DNA of 64,000 nt from Eledone cirrhosa (lineage: Eukaryota; Mollusca; Cephalopoda; Octopoda; Eledonidae). The DNA is taken from the NCBI GenBank assembly GCA_964016885.1, contig OZ024743.1:187861647-187925646 (forward strand). Reading direction: 5' to 3'. Under the pieces are notes generated by a model, which was not told the DNA's origin, ran no database searches, and saw only the letters and a program-made list of their open reading frames with translations. The translations under genes were made by a program, and so were the position numbers. Shown one piece after another: positions 15,601 through 32,000 of this stretch; position 1 is the first letter of the stretch, and each line of letters begins with the position of its first letter.

Positions 15601-18600
15601 AACTACAACAACAGCAGCAGCAATAACAACAACAGTAACAGTAGTAACAACTACAACAACAGCAGCAGCAATAACAACAACAGTAACAACAGTAACAACT
15701 ACAACAACAGCAGCAACAATAACAACAACAGTAACAATAGTAACAACTACAACAACAGCAGCAGCAATAACAACAACAGTAACAGTAGTAACAACTACAA
15801 CACAGCAGCAGCAATAACACAACAGTAACAAAAGTAGTAACAACTACAACAACAGCAGCAGCAATAACAACAACAGTAACAATAGTAACAACTACAACAC
15901 AGCAGCAGCAATAACAACAACAGTAACAGTAGTAACAACTACAACACAGCAGCAGCAATAATAACAACAGTAACTGTAGTAACAACTACAACAACAGCAG
16001 CAGCAATAACAACAACAGTAACAGTAGTAACAACTACAACAACAGCAGCAGCAATAACAACAACAGTAACAGTAGTAACAACTACAACAACAGCAGCAGC
16101 AATAACAACAACAGTAACAGTAGTAACAACTACAACAACAGCAGCAGCAATAACAACAACAGTAACAGTAGTAACAACTAAAACAACAGCAGCAGCAATA
16201 ATAACAACAGTAACTGTAGTAACAACTACAACAACAGCAGCAGCATTAACAACAACAGTAACAAAAGTAGTAACAACTACAACACAGCAGCAGCAATAAC
16301 AACAACAGTAACAACAGTAACAACTACAACAACAGCAGCAGCAATAACACAACAGTAACAACAGTAGTAACAACTACAACACAGCAGCAGCAATAACAAC
16401 AACAGTAACAATAGTAACAACTACAACAACAGCAGCAGCAATAACAACAACAGTAACAATAGTAACAACTACAACAACAGCAGCAGCAATAACAACAACA
16501 GTAACAATAGTAGTAACAACTACAACAACAGCAGCAGCAATAATAACAACAATAACTGTAGTAACAACTACAACAACAGCAGCAGCAATAACAACAACAG
16601 TAACAGTAGTAACAACTACAACACAGCAGCAGCAATAACAACAACAGTAACAACAGTAACAACTACAACAACAGCTGCAGCAATAACACAACAGTAACAA
16701 CAGTAGTAACAACTACAACACAGCAGCAGCAATAACAACAACAGTAACAGTAGTAACAACTACAACAACAGCAGCAGCAATAACAACAACAGTAACAGTA
16801 GTAACAACTACAACAACAGCAGCAGCAATAACAACAACAGTAACAGTAGTAACAACTACAACAACAGCAGCAGCAATAATAACAACAGTAACTGTAGTAA
16901 CAACTACAACAACAGCAGCAGCATTAACAACAACAGTAACAAAAGTAGTAACAACTACAACACTGCAGCAGCAATAACAACAACAGTAACAATAGTAACA
17001 ACTACAACAACAGCAGCAGCAATAACAACAACAGTAACAATAGTAACAACTACAACAACAGCAGCAGCAATAATAACAACAGTAACTGTAGTAACAACTA
17101 CAACAACAGCAGCAGCAATAACAACAACAGTAACTGTAGTAACAACTACAACACAGCAGCAGCAATAACAACAACAGTAACAGTAGTAACAACTACAACA
17201 ACAGCAGCAGCAATAACAACAACAACAGTCACAATACTAACAACTACAACAACAGCAGCAGCAATAAGAACAACAGTAACAATAGTAACAACTACAACAA
17301 CAGCAGCAGCAATAACAACAACAGTAACAACAGTAACAACTACAACAACAGCAGCAGCAATAACAACAACAGTAACAGTAGTAACAACTACAACAACAGC
17401 AGCAGCAATAACAACAACAGTAACAACAGTAGTAACAACTACAACAACAGCAGCAGCAATAACAACAACAGTAACAATAGTAACAACTACAACAACAGCA
17501 GCAGCAATAACAACAACAGTAACAACAGTATTGACAACTACAACAACAGCAGCAGCAATAACAACAACAGTAACAACAGTAACAACTACAACAACAGCAG
17601 CAGCAATAACAACAACAGTAACAACAGTAGTAACAACTACAACAACTACAACAACAGCAGCAGCAATAACAACGACAACAGTCACAATAGTTACAACTAC
17701 AACACCAGCAGCAGCAATAACAACAACAGTAACTGTAGTAACAACTACAACACAGCAGCAGCAATAACAACAACAGTAACAGTAGTAACAACTACAACAA
17801 CAGCAGCAGCAATAACAACAACAACAGTCACAATACTAACAACTACAACAACAGCAGCAGCAATAACAACAACAGTAACAATAGTAACAACTACAACAAC
17901 AGCAGCAGCAATAACAACAACAACAGTAACAGTAGTAACAACTACAACAACAGCAGCAGCAATAACAACAACAGTAACAGTAGTAACAACTACAACAACA
18001 GCAGCAGCAATAACAACAACAACAGTAACAACAGTAGTAACAACTACAACACAGCAGCAGCAATAATAACAACAGCAACAGTAGTAACAACTACAACAAC
18101 AGCAGCAGCAATAATAACAACAGTAACAGTAGTAACAACTACAACACAGCAGCAGCAATAACAACAACAGTAACAGTAGTAACAACTACAGCACATCAGC
18201 AGCAATAACAACAACAGTAACAATAGTAACAACTACAACAACAGCAGCAGCAATAACAACAACAACAGTAACAGTAGTAACAACTACAGCACAGCAGCAG
18301 CAATAACAACAACAGTAACAATAGTAACAACTACAACAACAGCAGCAGCAGCAATAACAACAACAACAGTAACACTAGTAACAACTACAACAACAGCAGC
18401 AGCAATAACAACAAGAGTAACAGTAGTAACAACTACAACAACAGCAGCAGCAATAACAACAACAGTAACAGTAGTAACAACTACAGCACAGCAGCAGCAA
18501 TAACAACAACAGTAACAATAGTAACAACTACAACAACAGCAGCAGCAATAACAACAACAACAGTAACAATAGTTACAACTACAACAAAAGCAGCAGCAAT

Positions 18601-21600
18601 AACAACAAGAGTAACAGTAGTAACAACTACAACAACAGCAGCAGCAATAACAACAACAGTAAGAGTAGTAACAACTACAACAACAGCAGCAGCAATAACA
18701 ACAACAGTAACAATAGTAACAACTACAACAACAGCAGCAGCAATAACAACAACAACAGTCACGATAGTTACAACTACAACAAAAGCAGCAGCAATAACAA
18801 CAACAGTAACAGTAGTAACAACTACAACAACAGCAGCAGCAATAACAACAACAGTAACAATAGTAACAACTACAACAACAGGAGCAGCAATAAAAACAAC
18901 AGTAACAACAGTAACAACTACAACAACAGCAGCAGCAATAACAACAACAGTAACAACAGTAACAACTACAACAACAGCAGCAGCAATAACAACAACAGTA
19001 ACAATAGTAACAACTACAACAACAGCAGCAGCAATAACAACAACAGTAACAACAGTATTGACAACTACAACAACAGCAATAACAACAACAGTAACAACAG
19101 TAACAACTACAACAACAGCAGCAGCAATAACAACAACAGTAACAACAGTAGTAACAACTACAACAACAGCAGCAGCAATAACAACAACAGTAACAATAGT
19201 AACAACTACAACAACAGCAGCAGAAATAACAACAACAGTAACAATAGTAACAACTACAACAACAGCAGCAGCAATAACAACAACAGTAACAACAGTAGTA
19301 ACAACTACAACAACAGCAGCAGCAATAACAACAACAGTAACAACAGTAGTAACAACTACAACACAGCAGCAGCAATAACAACAACAGTAACAATAGTAAC
19401 AACTACAACACAGCAGCAGCAATAACAACAACAGTAACAGTAGTAACAACTACAACAACAGCAGCAGCAATAACAACAACAACAGTCACAATACTAACAA
19501 CTACAACAACAGCAGCAGCAATAAGAACAACAGTAACAATAGTAACAACTACAACAACAGCAGCAGCAATAACAACAACAGTAACAACAGTAACAACTAC
19601 AACAACAGCAGCAGCAATAACAACAACAGTAACAGTAGTAACAACTACAACAACAGCAGCAGCAATAACAACAACAGTAACAACAGTAGTAACAACTACA
19701 ACAACAGCAGCAGCAATAACAACAACAGTAACAATAGTAACAACTACAACAACAGCAGCAGCAATAACAACAACAGTAACAATAGTAACAACTACAACAA
19801 CAGCAGCAGCAATAATAACAACAGTAACTGTAGTAACAACTACAACAACAGCAGCAGCAATAACAACAACAGTAACTGTAGTAACAACTACAACACAGCA
19901 GCAGCAATAACAACAACAGTAACAGTAGTAACAACTACAACAACAGCAGCAGCAATAACAACAACAACAGTCACAATACTAACAACTACAACAACAGCAG
20001 CAGCAATAAGAACAACAGTAACAATAGTAACAACTACAACAACAGCAGCAGCAATAACAACAACAGTAACAACAGTAACAACTACAACAACAGCAGCAGC
20101 AATAACAACAACAGTAACAGTAGTAACAACTACAACAACAGCAGCAGCAATAACAACAACAGTAACAACAGTAGTAACAACTACAACAACAGCAGCAGCA
20201 ATAACAACAACAGTAACAATAGTAACAACTACAACAACAGCAGCAGCAATAACAACAACAGTAACAACAGTATTGACAACTACAACAACAGCAGCAGCAA
20301 TAACAACAACAGTAACAACAGTAACAACTACAACAACAGCAGCAGCAATAACAACAACAGTAACAACAGTAGTAACAACTACAACAACTACAACAACAGC
20401 AGCAGCAATAACAACGACAACAGTCACAATAGTTACAACTACAACACCAGCAGCAGCAATAACAACAACAGTAACTGTAGTAACAACTACAACACAGCAG
20501 CAGCAATAACAACAACAGTAACAGTAGTAACAACTACAACAACAGCAGCAGCAATAACAACAACAACAGTCACAATACTAACAACTACAACAACAGCAGC
20601 AGCAATAACAACAACAGTAACAATAGTAACAACTACAACAACAGCAGCAGCAATAACAACAACAACAGTAACAGTAGTAACAACTACAACAACAGCAGCA
20701 GCAATAACAACAACAGTAACAGTAGTAACAACTACAACAACAGCAGCAGCAATAACAACAACAACAGTAACAACAGTAGTAACAACTACAACACAGCAGC
20801 AGCAATAATAACAACAGCAACAGTAGTAACAACTACAACAACAGCAGCAGCAATAATAACAACAGTAACAGTAGTAACAACTACAACACAGCAGCAGCAA
20901 TAACAACAACAGTAACAGTAGTAACAACTACAGCACATCAGCAGCAATAACAACAACAGTAACAATAGTAACAACTACAACAACAGCAGCAGCAATAACA
21001 ACAACAACAGTAACAGTAGTAACAACTACAGCACAGCAGCAGCAATAACAACAACAGTAACAATAGTAACAACTACAACAACAGCAGCAGCAGCAATAAC
21101 AACAACAACAGTAACACTAGTAACAACTACAACAACAGCAGCAGCAATAACAACAAGAGTAACAGTAGTAACAACTACAACAACAGCAGCAGCAATAACA
21201 ACAACAGTAACAGTAGTAACAACTACAGCACAGAAGCAGCAATAACAACAACAGTAACAATAGTAACAACTACAACAACAGCAGCAGCAATAACAACAAC
21301 AACAGTAACAATAGTTACAACTACAACAAAAGCAGCAGCAATAACAACAAGAGTAACAGTAGTAACAACTACAACAACAGCAGCAGCAATAACAACAACA
21401 GTAAGAGTAGTAACAACTACAACAACAGCAGCAGCAATAACAACAACAGTAACAATAGTAACAACTACAACAACAGCAGCAGCAATAACAACAACAACAG
21501 TCACGATAGTTACAACTACAACAAAAGCAGCAGCAATAACAACAACAGTAACAGTAGTAACAACTACAACAACAGCAGCAGCAATAACAACAACAGTAAC

Positions 21601-24600
21601 AATAGTAACAACTACAACAACAGGAGCAGCAATAAAAACAACAGTAACAACAGTAACAACTACAACAACAGCAGCAGCAATAACAACAACAGTAACAACA
21701 GTAACAACTACAACAACAGCAGCAGCAATAACAACAACAGTAACAATAGTAACAACTACAACAACAGCAGCAGCAATAACAACAACAACAGTAACAATAG
21801 TAACAACTACAACAACTGCAGCAGCAATAACAACAACAACAGTCACAATACTAACAACTACAACACCAGCAGCAGCAATAACAACAACAGTAACTGTAGT
21901 AACAACTACAACACAGCAGCAGCAATAACAACAACAGTAACAGTAGTAACAACTACAACAACAGCAGCAGCAATAACAACAACAACAGTCACACTACTAA
22001 CAACTACAACAACAGCAGCAGCAATAACAACAACAGTAACAATAGTAACAACTACAACAACAGCAGCAGCAATAACAACAACAGTCACAACAGTAACAAC
22101 TACAACAACAGCAGCAGCAATAACAACAACAGTAACAGTAGTAACAACTACAACAACAGCAGCAGCAATAACAACAACAGTAACAACAGTAAGAACTACA
22201 ACAACAGCAGCAGCAATAACAACAACAGTAACAATAGTAACAACTACAACAACAGCAGCAGCAATAACAACAACAGTAACAGTAGTAACAACTACAACAA
22301 CCACAGCAGCAATAACAACAACGGTAACAACAGTAGTAACAGCTACAACAACAGCAGCAGCTATAACAACAACAGTAACAGTAGTAACAACTACAACAAC
22401 TACAACAACAGCAGCAGCAATAACAACAACAACAGTCACAATAGTTACAACTACAACAAAAGCAGCAGCAATAACAACAACAGTAACAGTAGTAACAACT
22501 ACAACAACAGTAGCAGCAATAACAACAACAGTAACAATAGTAACAACTACAACAACAGCAGCAGCAATAACAACAACAGTAACAATAGTAACAACTACAA
22601 CAACAGCAGCAGCAATAACAACAACAGTAACAATAGTAACAACTACAACAACAGCAGCAGCAATAACAACAACAACAGTAACAATAGTAACAACTACAAC
22701 AACAGCAGCAGCAATAACAACAACAGTAACAACAGTAGTAACAACTACAACAACAGCAGCAGCAATAACAACAACAGTAACAACAGTAGTAACAACTACA
22801 ACAACAGCAGCAGCAATAACAACAACAGTAACAATAGTAACAACTACAACAACAGCAGCAGAAATAACAACAACAGTAACAATAGTAACAACTACAACAA
22901 CAGCAGCAGCAATAACAACAACAGTAACAACAGTAGTAACAACTACAACAACAGCAGCAGCAATAACAACAACAGTAACAACAGTAGTAACAACTACAAC
23001 ACAGCAGCAGCAATAACAACAACAGTAACAATAGTAACAACTACAACACAGCAGCAGCAATAACAACAACAGTAACAGTAGTAACAACTATCACAACAGC
23101 AGCAGCAATAACAAGAAACAGTAACAACAGTAAGAGTAGTAACAACTACAACAACAGCAGCAGCAATAACAACAACAACAGTCACAATAGTTACAACTAC
23201 AACAAAAGCAGCAGCAATAACAACAACAGTAACAGTAGTAACAACTACAACAACAGCAGCAGCAATAACAACAACAGTAACAATAGTAACAACTACAACA
23301 CAGCAGCAGCAATAACAACAACAGTAACAGTAGTAACAACTACCACAACAGCAGCAGCAATAACAAGAAACAGTAACAACAGTAAGAGTAGTAACAACTA
23401 CAACAACAGCAGCAGCAATAACAACAACAACAGTCACAATAGTTACAACTACAACAAAAGCAGCAGCAATAACAACAACAGTAACAATAGTAACAACTAC
23501 AACAACAGCAGCAGCAATAAAAACAACAGTAACAACAGTAACAACTACAACAACAGCAGCAGCAATAACAACAACACTAACAATAGTAACAACTACAACA
23601 ACAGCAGCAGCAATAAAAACAACAGTAACAACAGTAACAACTACAACAACAGCAGCAGCAATAACAACAACAGTAACAATAGTAACAACTACAACAACAG
23701 CAGCAGCAATAACAACAACAACAGTAACAATAGTAACAACTACAACAACTGCAGCAGCAATAACAACAACAACAGTCACAATACTAACAACTACAACAAC
23801 AGCAGCAGCAATAACAACAACAGTAACTGTAGTAACAACTACAACACAGCAGCAGCAATAACAACAACAGTAACAGTAGTAACAACTACAACAACAGCAG
23901 CAGCAATAACAACAACAACAGTCACAATACTAACAACTACAACAACAGCAGCAGCAATAACAACAACAGTAACAATAGTAACAACTACAACAACAGCAGC
24001 AGCAATAACAACAACAGTAACAACAGTAACAACTACAACAACAGCAGCAGCAATAACAACAACAGTAACAGTAGTAACAACTACAACAACAAAAGCAGCA
24101 ATAACAACAACAGTAACAACAGTAACAACTACAACAACAGCAGCAGCAATAACAACAACAGTAACAATAGTAACAACTACAACAACAGCAGCAGCAATAA
24201 CAACAACAGTAACAGTAGTAACAACTACAACACAGCAGCAGCAATAACACAACAGTAACAAAAGTAGTAACAACTACAACAACAGCAGCAGCAATAACAA
24301 CAACAGTAACAATAGTAACAACTACAACACAGCAGCAGCAATAACAACAACAGTAACAGTAGTAACAACTACAACACAGCAGCAGCAATAATAACAACAG
24401 TAACTGTAGTAACAACTACAACAACAGCAGCAGCAATAACAACAACAGTAACAGTAGTAACAACTACAACAACAGCAGCAGCAATAACAACAACAGTAAC
24501 AGTAGTAACAACTACAACAACAGCAGCAGCAATAACAACAACAGTAACAGTAGTAACAACTACAACAACAGCAGCAGCAATAACAACAACAGTAACAGTG

Positions 24601-25142
24601 GTAACAACTACAACAACAGCAGCAGCAATAATAACAACAGTAACTGTAGTAACAACTACAACTACAGCAGCAGCATTAACAACAACAGTAACAAAAGTAG
24701 TAACAACTACAACACAGCAGCAGCAATAACAACAACAGTAACAACAGTAACAACTACAACAACAGCAGCAGCAATAACACAACAATAACAACAGTAGTAA
24801 CAACTACAACACAGCAGCAGCAATAACAACAACAGTAACAATAGTAACAACTACAACAACAGCAGCAGCAATAACAACAACAGTAACAATAGTGACAACT
24901 ACAACAACAGCAGCAGCAATAACAACAACAGTAACAATAGTAGTAACAACTACAACAACAGCAGCAGCAATAATAACAACAATAACTGTAGTAACAACTA
25001 CAACAACAGCAGCAGCAATAACAACAACAGTAACAGTAGTAACAACTACAACACAGCAGCAGCAATAACAACAACAGTAACAACAGTAACAACTACAACA
25101 ACAGCTGCAGCAATAACACAACAGTAACAACAGTAGTAACAA
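12311..25142. repeat. 8.2-8.4-kb super-repeat pair
   Basis: A long block at about 12.3-16.7 kb resembles a second block at about 20.6-25.1 kb. Variant order is shared, with an offset of about 8,233 bp near 13.76/22.0 kb rising to 8,430 bp near 15.94/24.37 and 16.32/24.75 kb. The change in offset reflects small unit gains and losses in one block. The pair contains and partly overlaps the 2.74-kb repeats, so the organisation is hierarchical. Confidence 0.65.
17146..21223. repeat. 2,742-bp higher-order repeat, two copies
   Basis: Frames at 17146-17685, 17237-17791, 17745-18185 and 18044-18232 recur with identical translation at 19888-20427, 19979-20533, 20487-20927 and 20786-20974. The offset is exactly 2,742 bp throughout. 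Diagnostic variants such as 'gtattgacaac' and 'aacgacaacagtcac' are in matching places. Absence of indels over this length implies a recent duplication. Confidence 0.85.
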
Positions 25143-28100
25143 CTACAACACAGCAGCAGCAATAACAACAACAGTAACAGTAGTAACAACTACAACAACA
25201 GCAGCAGCAATAACAACAACAGTAACAGTAGTAACAACTACAACAACAGCAGCAGCAATAACAACAACAGTAACAGTAGTAACAACTACAACAACAGCAG
25301 CAGCAATAACAACAACAGTAAGAGTAGTAACAACTACAACAACAGCAGCAGCAATAACAACAACAGTAACAATAGTAGTAACAACTACAACAACAGCAAC
25401 AGCAATAACAACAACAGTAAGAGTAGTAACAACTACAACAACAGCAGCAGCAATAACAACAACAGTAACAGTAGTAACAACTACAACAACAGCAGCAGCA
25501 ATAACAACAACAGTAACAACAGTAACAACTACAACAACAGCAGCAGCAATAACAACAACAGTAACAACAGTAACAACTACAACAACAGCAGCAGCAATAA
25601 CAACAACAGTAACAACAGCAGCAGCAATAACAACAACAGTAACAGTAGTAACGACTACAACAACAGCAGCAGCAATAACAACAACGGTAACAACAGTAGT
25701 AACAACTACAACAACAGCAGCAGCAATAACAACAACAGTAACAACAGCAGCAGCAATAACAACAACAGTAACAGTAGTAACAACTACAACAACTACAACA
25801 ACAGCAGCAGCAATAACAACAACGGTAACAACAGTAGTAACAACTACAACAACAGCAGCAGCAATAACAACAACTGTAACAATAGTAACAACTACAACAA
25901 CAGCAGCAGCAATAACAACAACAGTAACAATAGTAACAACTACAACAACAGCAGCAGCAATAACAACAACAGTAACAACAGTAGTAACAACTACAACAAC
26001 AGCAGCAGCAATAACAACAACAGTAACAACAGTAGTAACAACTACAACAACAGCAGCAGCAATAACAACAACAGTAACAACAGTAGTAACAACTACAACA
26101 ACAGCAGCAGCAATAACAACAACAGTAACAACAATAGTAACAACTACAACAACAGCAGCAGCAATAACAACAACAACAGTAACAATAGTAACAACTACAA
26201 CACAGCAGCAGCAATAACAACAACAGTAACAACTACAACCCAGCAGCAGCAATAACAACATCAGTAACAACAGTAGTAACAACTACAACAACAGCAGCAG
26301 CAATAATAACAACAGTAACTGTAGTAACAACTACAACAACAGCAGCAGCAATAACAACAACAGTAACAACAGTAGTAACAACTACAACACAGCAGCAATA
26401 ACAACAACAGTAACAATAGTAACAACTACAACAACAGCAGCAGCAATAACAACAACAGTAACAATAGTAACAACTACAACAACAGCAGCAGCAATAACAA
26501 CAACAACAGTAACAATAGAACAACTACAACAACAGCAGCAGCAATAACAACAACAGTAACAATAGTAACAACTACAACAACAGCAGCAGCAATAACAACA
26601 ACAGTAACAGTAGTAACAACTACAACACAGCAGCAGCAATAACACAACAGTAACAAAAGTAGTAACAACTACAACAACAGCAGCAGCAATAACAACAACA
26701 GTAACAATAGTAACAACTACAACACAACAGCAGCAATAACAACAACAGTAACAGTAGTATCAACTACAACACAGCAGCAGCAATAACAACAACAGTAACA
26801 ACAGTAACAACTACAACAACAGCAGCAGCAATAACACAACAGTAACAACAGTAGTAACAACTACAACACAGCAGCAGCAATAACAACAACAGTAACAATA
26901 GTAACAACTACAACAACAGCAGCAGCAATAACAACAACAGTAACAATAGTAACAACTACAACAACAGCAGCAGCAATAACAACAACAGTAACAATAGTAG
27001 TAACAACTACAACAACAGCAGCAGCAATAATAACAACAGTAACTGTAGTAACAACTACAACAACAGCAGCAGCAATAACAACAACAGTAACAGTAGTAAC
27101 AACTACAACACAGCAGCAGCAATAACAACAACAGTAACAACAGTAACAACTACAACAACAGCTGCAGCAATAACACAACAGTAACAACAGTAGTAACAAC
27201 TACAACACAGCAGCAGCAATAACAACAACAGTAACAATAGTAACAACTACAACAACAGCAGCAGCAATAACAACAACAGTAACAATAGTAACAACTACAA
27301 CAACAGCAGCAGCAATAACAACAACAGTAACAGTAGTAACAACTACAACAACAGCAGCAGCAATAACAACAACAACAGTCACAATACTAACAACTACAAC
27401 AACAGCAGCAGCAATAACAACAACAGTAACAATAGTAACAACTACAACAACAGCAGCAGCAATAACAACAACAGTAACAACAGTAACAACTACAATAACA
27501 GCAGCAGCAATAACAACAACAGTAACAGTAGTAACAACTACAACAACAGCAGCAGCAATAACAACAACAGTAACAACAGTAACAACTACAACAACAGCAG
27601 CAGCAATAACAACAACAGTAACAATAGTAACAACTACAACAACAGCAGCAGCAATAACAACAACAGTAACAATAGTAGTAACAACTACAACAACAGCAGC
27701 AGCAATAACAACAACAGTAACAACAGTAACAACTACAACAACAGCAGCAGCAATAACAACAACAGTAACAGTAGTAACAACTACAACAACAGCAGCAGCA
27801 ATAACAACAACAGTAACAACAGTAACAACTACAACAACAGCAGCAGCAATAACAACAACAATAACAACAGTAACAACTACAACAACAGCAGCCGCAATAA
27901 CAACAACAGTAACAACAGCAGCAGCAATAACAACAACAGTAACAGTAGTAACGACTACAACAACAGCAGCAGCAATAACAACAACGGTAACAACAGTAGT
28001 AACAGCTACAACAACAGCAGCAGCAATAACAACAACAGTAACAACAATAGTAACAACTACAACAACAGCAGCAGCAATAACAACAACAACAGTAACAATA

Positions 28101-29062
28101 GTAACAACTACAACACAGCAGCAGCAATAACAACAACAGTAACAACTACAACCCAGCAGCAGCAATAACAACAACAGTAACAACAGTAGTAACAACTACA
28201 ACAACAGCAGCAGCAATAATAACAACAGTAACTGTAGTAACAACTACAACAACAGCAGCAGCAATAACAACAACAGTAACAACAGTAGTAACAACTACAA
28301 CACAGCAGCAATAACAACAACAGTAACAATAGTAACAACTACAACAACAGCAGCAGCAATAACAACAACAGTAACAATAGTAACAACTACAACAACAGCA
28401 GCAGCAATAACAACAACAACAGTAACAATAGTAACAACTACAACAACAGCAGCAGCAATAACAACAACAGTAACAATAGTAACAACTACAACAACAGCAG
28501 CAGCAATAACAACAACAGTAACAGTAGTAACAACTACAACACAGCAGCAGCAATAACACAACAGTAACAAAAGTAGTAACAACTACAACAACAGCAGCAG
28601 CAATAACAACAACAGTAACAATAGTAACAACTACAACACAGCAGCAGCAATAACAACAACAGTAACAGTAGTATCAACTACAACACAGCAGCAGCAATAA
28701 TAACAACAGTAACTGTAGTAACAACTACAACAACAGCAGGAGCAATAACAACAACAGTAACAGTAGTAACAACTACAACAACAGCAGCAGCAATAACAAC
28801 AACAGTAACAGTAGTAACAACTACAACAACAGCAGCAGCAATAACAACAACAGTAACAGTAGTAACAACTACAACAACAGCAGCAGCAATAACAACAACA
28901 GTAACAGTAGTAACAACTACAACAACAGCAGCAGCAATAATAACAACAGTAACTGTAGTAACAACTACAACAACAGCAGCAGCATTAACAACAACAGTAA
29001 CAAAAGTAGTAACAACTACAACACAGCAGCAGCAATAACAACAACAGTAACAACAGTAACAA

Positions 29063-32000
29063 CTACAACAACAGCAGCAGCAATAACACAACAGTAACAA
29101 CAGTAGTAACAACTACAACACAGCAGCAGCAATAACAACAACAGTAACAATAGTAACAACTACAACAACAGCAGCAGCAATAACAACAACAGTAACAATA
29201 GTAACAACTACAACAACAGCAGCAGCAATAACAACAACAGTAACAATAGTAGTAACAACTACAACAACAGCAGCAGCAATAATAACAACAGTAACTGTAG
29301 TAACAACTACAACAACAGCAGCAGCAATAACAACAACAGTAACAGTAGTAACAACTACAACACAGCAGCAGCAATAACAACAACAGTAACAACAGTAACA
29401 ACTACAACAACAGCTGCAGCAATAATACAACAGTAACAACAGTAGTAACAACTACAACACAGCAGCAGCAATAACAACAACAGTAACAATAGTAACAACT
29501 ACAACAACAGCAGCAGCAATAACAACAACAGTAACAATAGTAACAACTACAACAACAGCAGCAGCAATAACAACAACAGTAACAGTAGTAACAACTACAA
29601 CAACAGCAGCAGCAATAACAACAACAACAGTCACAATACTAACAACTACAACAACAGCAGCAGCAATAACAACAACAGTAACAATAGTAACAACTACAAC
29701 AACAGCAGCAGCAATAACAACAACAGTAACAACAGTAACAACTACAACAACAGCAGCAGCAATAACAACAACAGTAACAGTAGTAACAACTACAACAACA
29801 GCAGCAGCAATAACAACAACAGTAACAACAGTAACAACTACAACAACAGCAGCAGCAATAACAACAACAGTAACAATAGTAACAACTACAACAACAGCAG
29901 CAGCAATAACAACAACAGTAACAGTAGTAACAACTACAACACAGCAGCAGCAATAACACAACAGTAACAAAAGTAGTAACAACTACAACAACAGCAGCAG
30001 CAATAACAACAACAGTAACAATAGTAACAACTACAACACAGCAGCAGCAATAACAACAACAGTAACAGTAGTAACAACTACAACACAGCAGCAGCAATAA
30101 TAACAACAGTAACTGTAGTAACAACTACAACAACAGCAGCAGCAATAACAACAACAGTAACAGTAGTAACAACTACAACAACAGCAGCAGCAATAACAAC
30201 AACAGTAACAGTAGTAACAACTACAACAACAGCAGCAGCAATAACAACAACAGTAACAGTAGTAACAACTACAACAACAGCAGCAGCAATAACAAAAACA
30301 GTAACAGTAGTAACAACTACAACAACAGCAGCAGCAATAATAACAACAGTAACTGTAGTAACAACTACAACAACAGCAGCAGCATTAACAACAACAGTAA
30401 CAAAAGTAGTAACAACTACAACACAGCAGCAGCAATAACAACAACAGTAACAACAGTAACAACTACAACAACAGCAGCAGCAATAACAACAACAGTAACA
30501 GTAGTAACAACTACAACAACAGCAGCAGCAATAACAACAACAGTAACAGTAGTAACAACTACAACAACAGCAGCAGCAATAACAACAACAGTAAGAGTAG
30601 TAACAACTACAACAACAGCAGCAGCAATAACAACAACAGTAACAATAGTAGTAACAACTACAACAACAGCAGCAGCAATAACAACAACAGTAACAGTAGT
30701 AACAACTACAACAACAGCAGCAGCAATAATAACAACAGTAACTGTAGTAACAACTACAACAACAGCAGCAGCATTAACAACAACAGTAACAAAAGTAGTA
30801 ACAACTACAACACAGCAGCAGCAATAACAACAACAGTAACAACAGTAACAACTACAACAACAGCAGCAGCAATAACACAACAGTAACAACAGTAGTAACA
30901 ACTACAACACAGCAGCAGCAATAACAACAACAGTAACAATAGTAACAACTACAACAACAGCAGCAGCAATAACAACAACAGTAACAATAGTAACAACTAC
31001 AACAACAGCAGCAGCAATAACAACAACAGTAACAATAGAAGTAACAACTACAACAACAGCAGCAGCAATAATAACAACAGTAACTGTAGTAACAACTACA
31101 ACAACAGCAGCAGCAATAACAACAACAGTAACAGTAGTAACAACTACAAAACAGCAGCAGCAATAACAACAACAGTAACAACAGTAACAACTACAACAAC
31201 AGCTGCAGCAATAACACAACAGTAACAACAGTAGTAACAACTACAACACAGCAGCAGCAATAACAACAACAGTAACAATAGTAACAACTACAACAACAGC
31301 AGCAGCAATAACAACAACAGTAACAATAGTAACAACTACAACAACAGCAGCAGCAATAACAACAACAGTAACAGTAGTAACAACTACAACAACAGCAGCA
31401 GCAATAACAACAACAACAGTCACAATACTAACAACTACAACAACAGCAGCAGCAATAACAACAACAGTAACAATAGTAACAACTACAACAACAGCAGCAG
31501 CAATAACAACAACAGTAACAACAGTAACAACTACAACAACAGCAGCAGCAATAACAACAACAGTAACAGTAGTAACAACTACAACAACAGCAGCAGCAAT
31601 AACAACAACAGTAACAACAGTAACAACTACAACAACAGCAGCAGCAATAACAACAACAGTAACAATAGTAACAACTACAACAACAGCAGCAGCAATAACA
31701 ACAACAGTAACAGTAGTAACAACTACAACACAGCAGCAGCAATAACACAACAGTAACAAAAGTAGTAACAACTACAACAACAGCAGCAGCAATAACAACA
31801 ACAGTAACAATAGTAACAACTACAACACAGCAGCAGCAATAACAACAACAGTAACAGTAGTAACAACTACAACACAGCAGCAGCAATAATAACAACAGTA
31901 ACTGTAGTAACAACTACAACAACAGCAGCAGCAATAACAACAACAGTAACAGTAGTAACAACTACAACAACAGCAGCAGCAATAACAACAACAGTAACAG

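Noticed and set aside
13673..15985. 770-aa and other very long minus-strand ORFs (V/A/T/I- or C/Y-rich) within the minisatellite
   Set aside because: The complement of the unit contains a stop in only one frame, so the other minus frames stay open automatically. Peptides are pure repeat translation, frames switch at every 47-bp unit, and no start context or domain is present.
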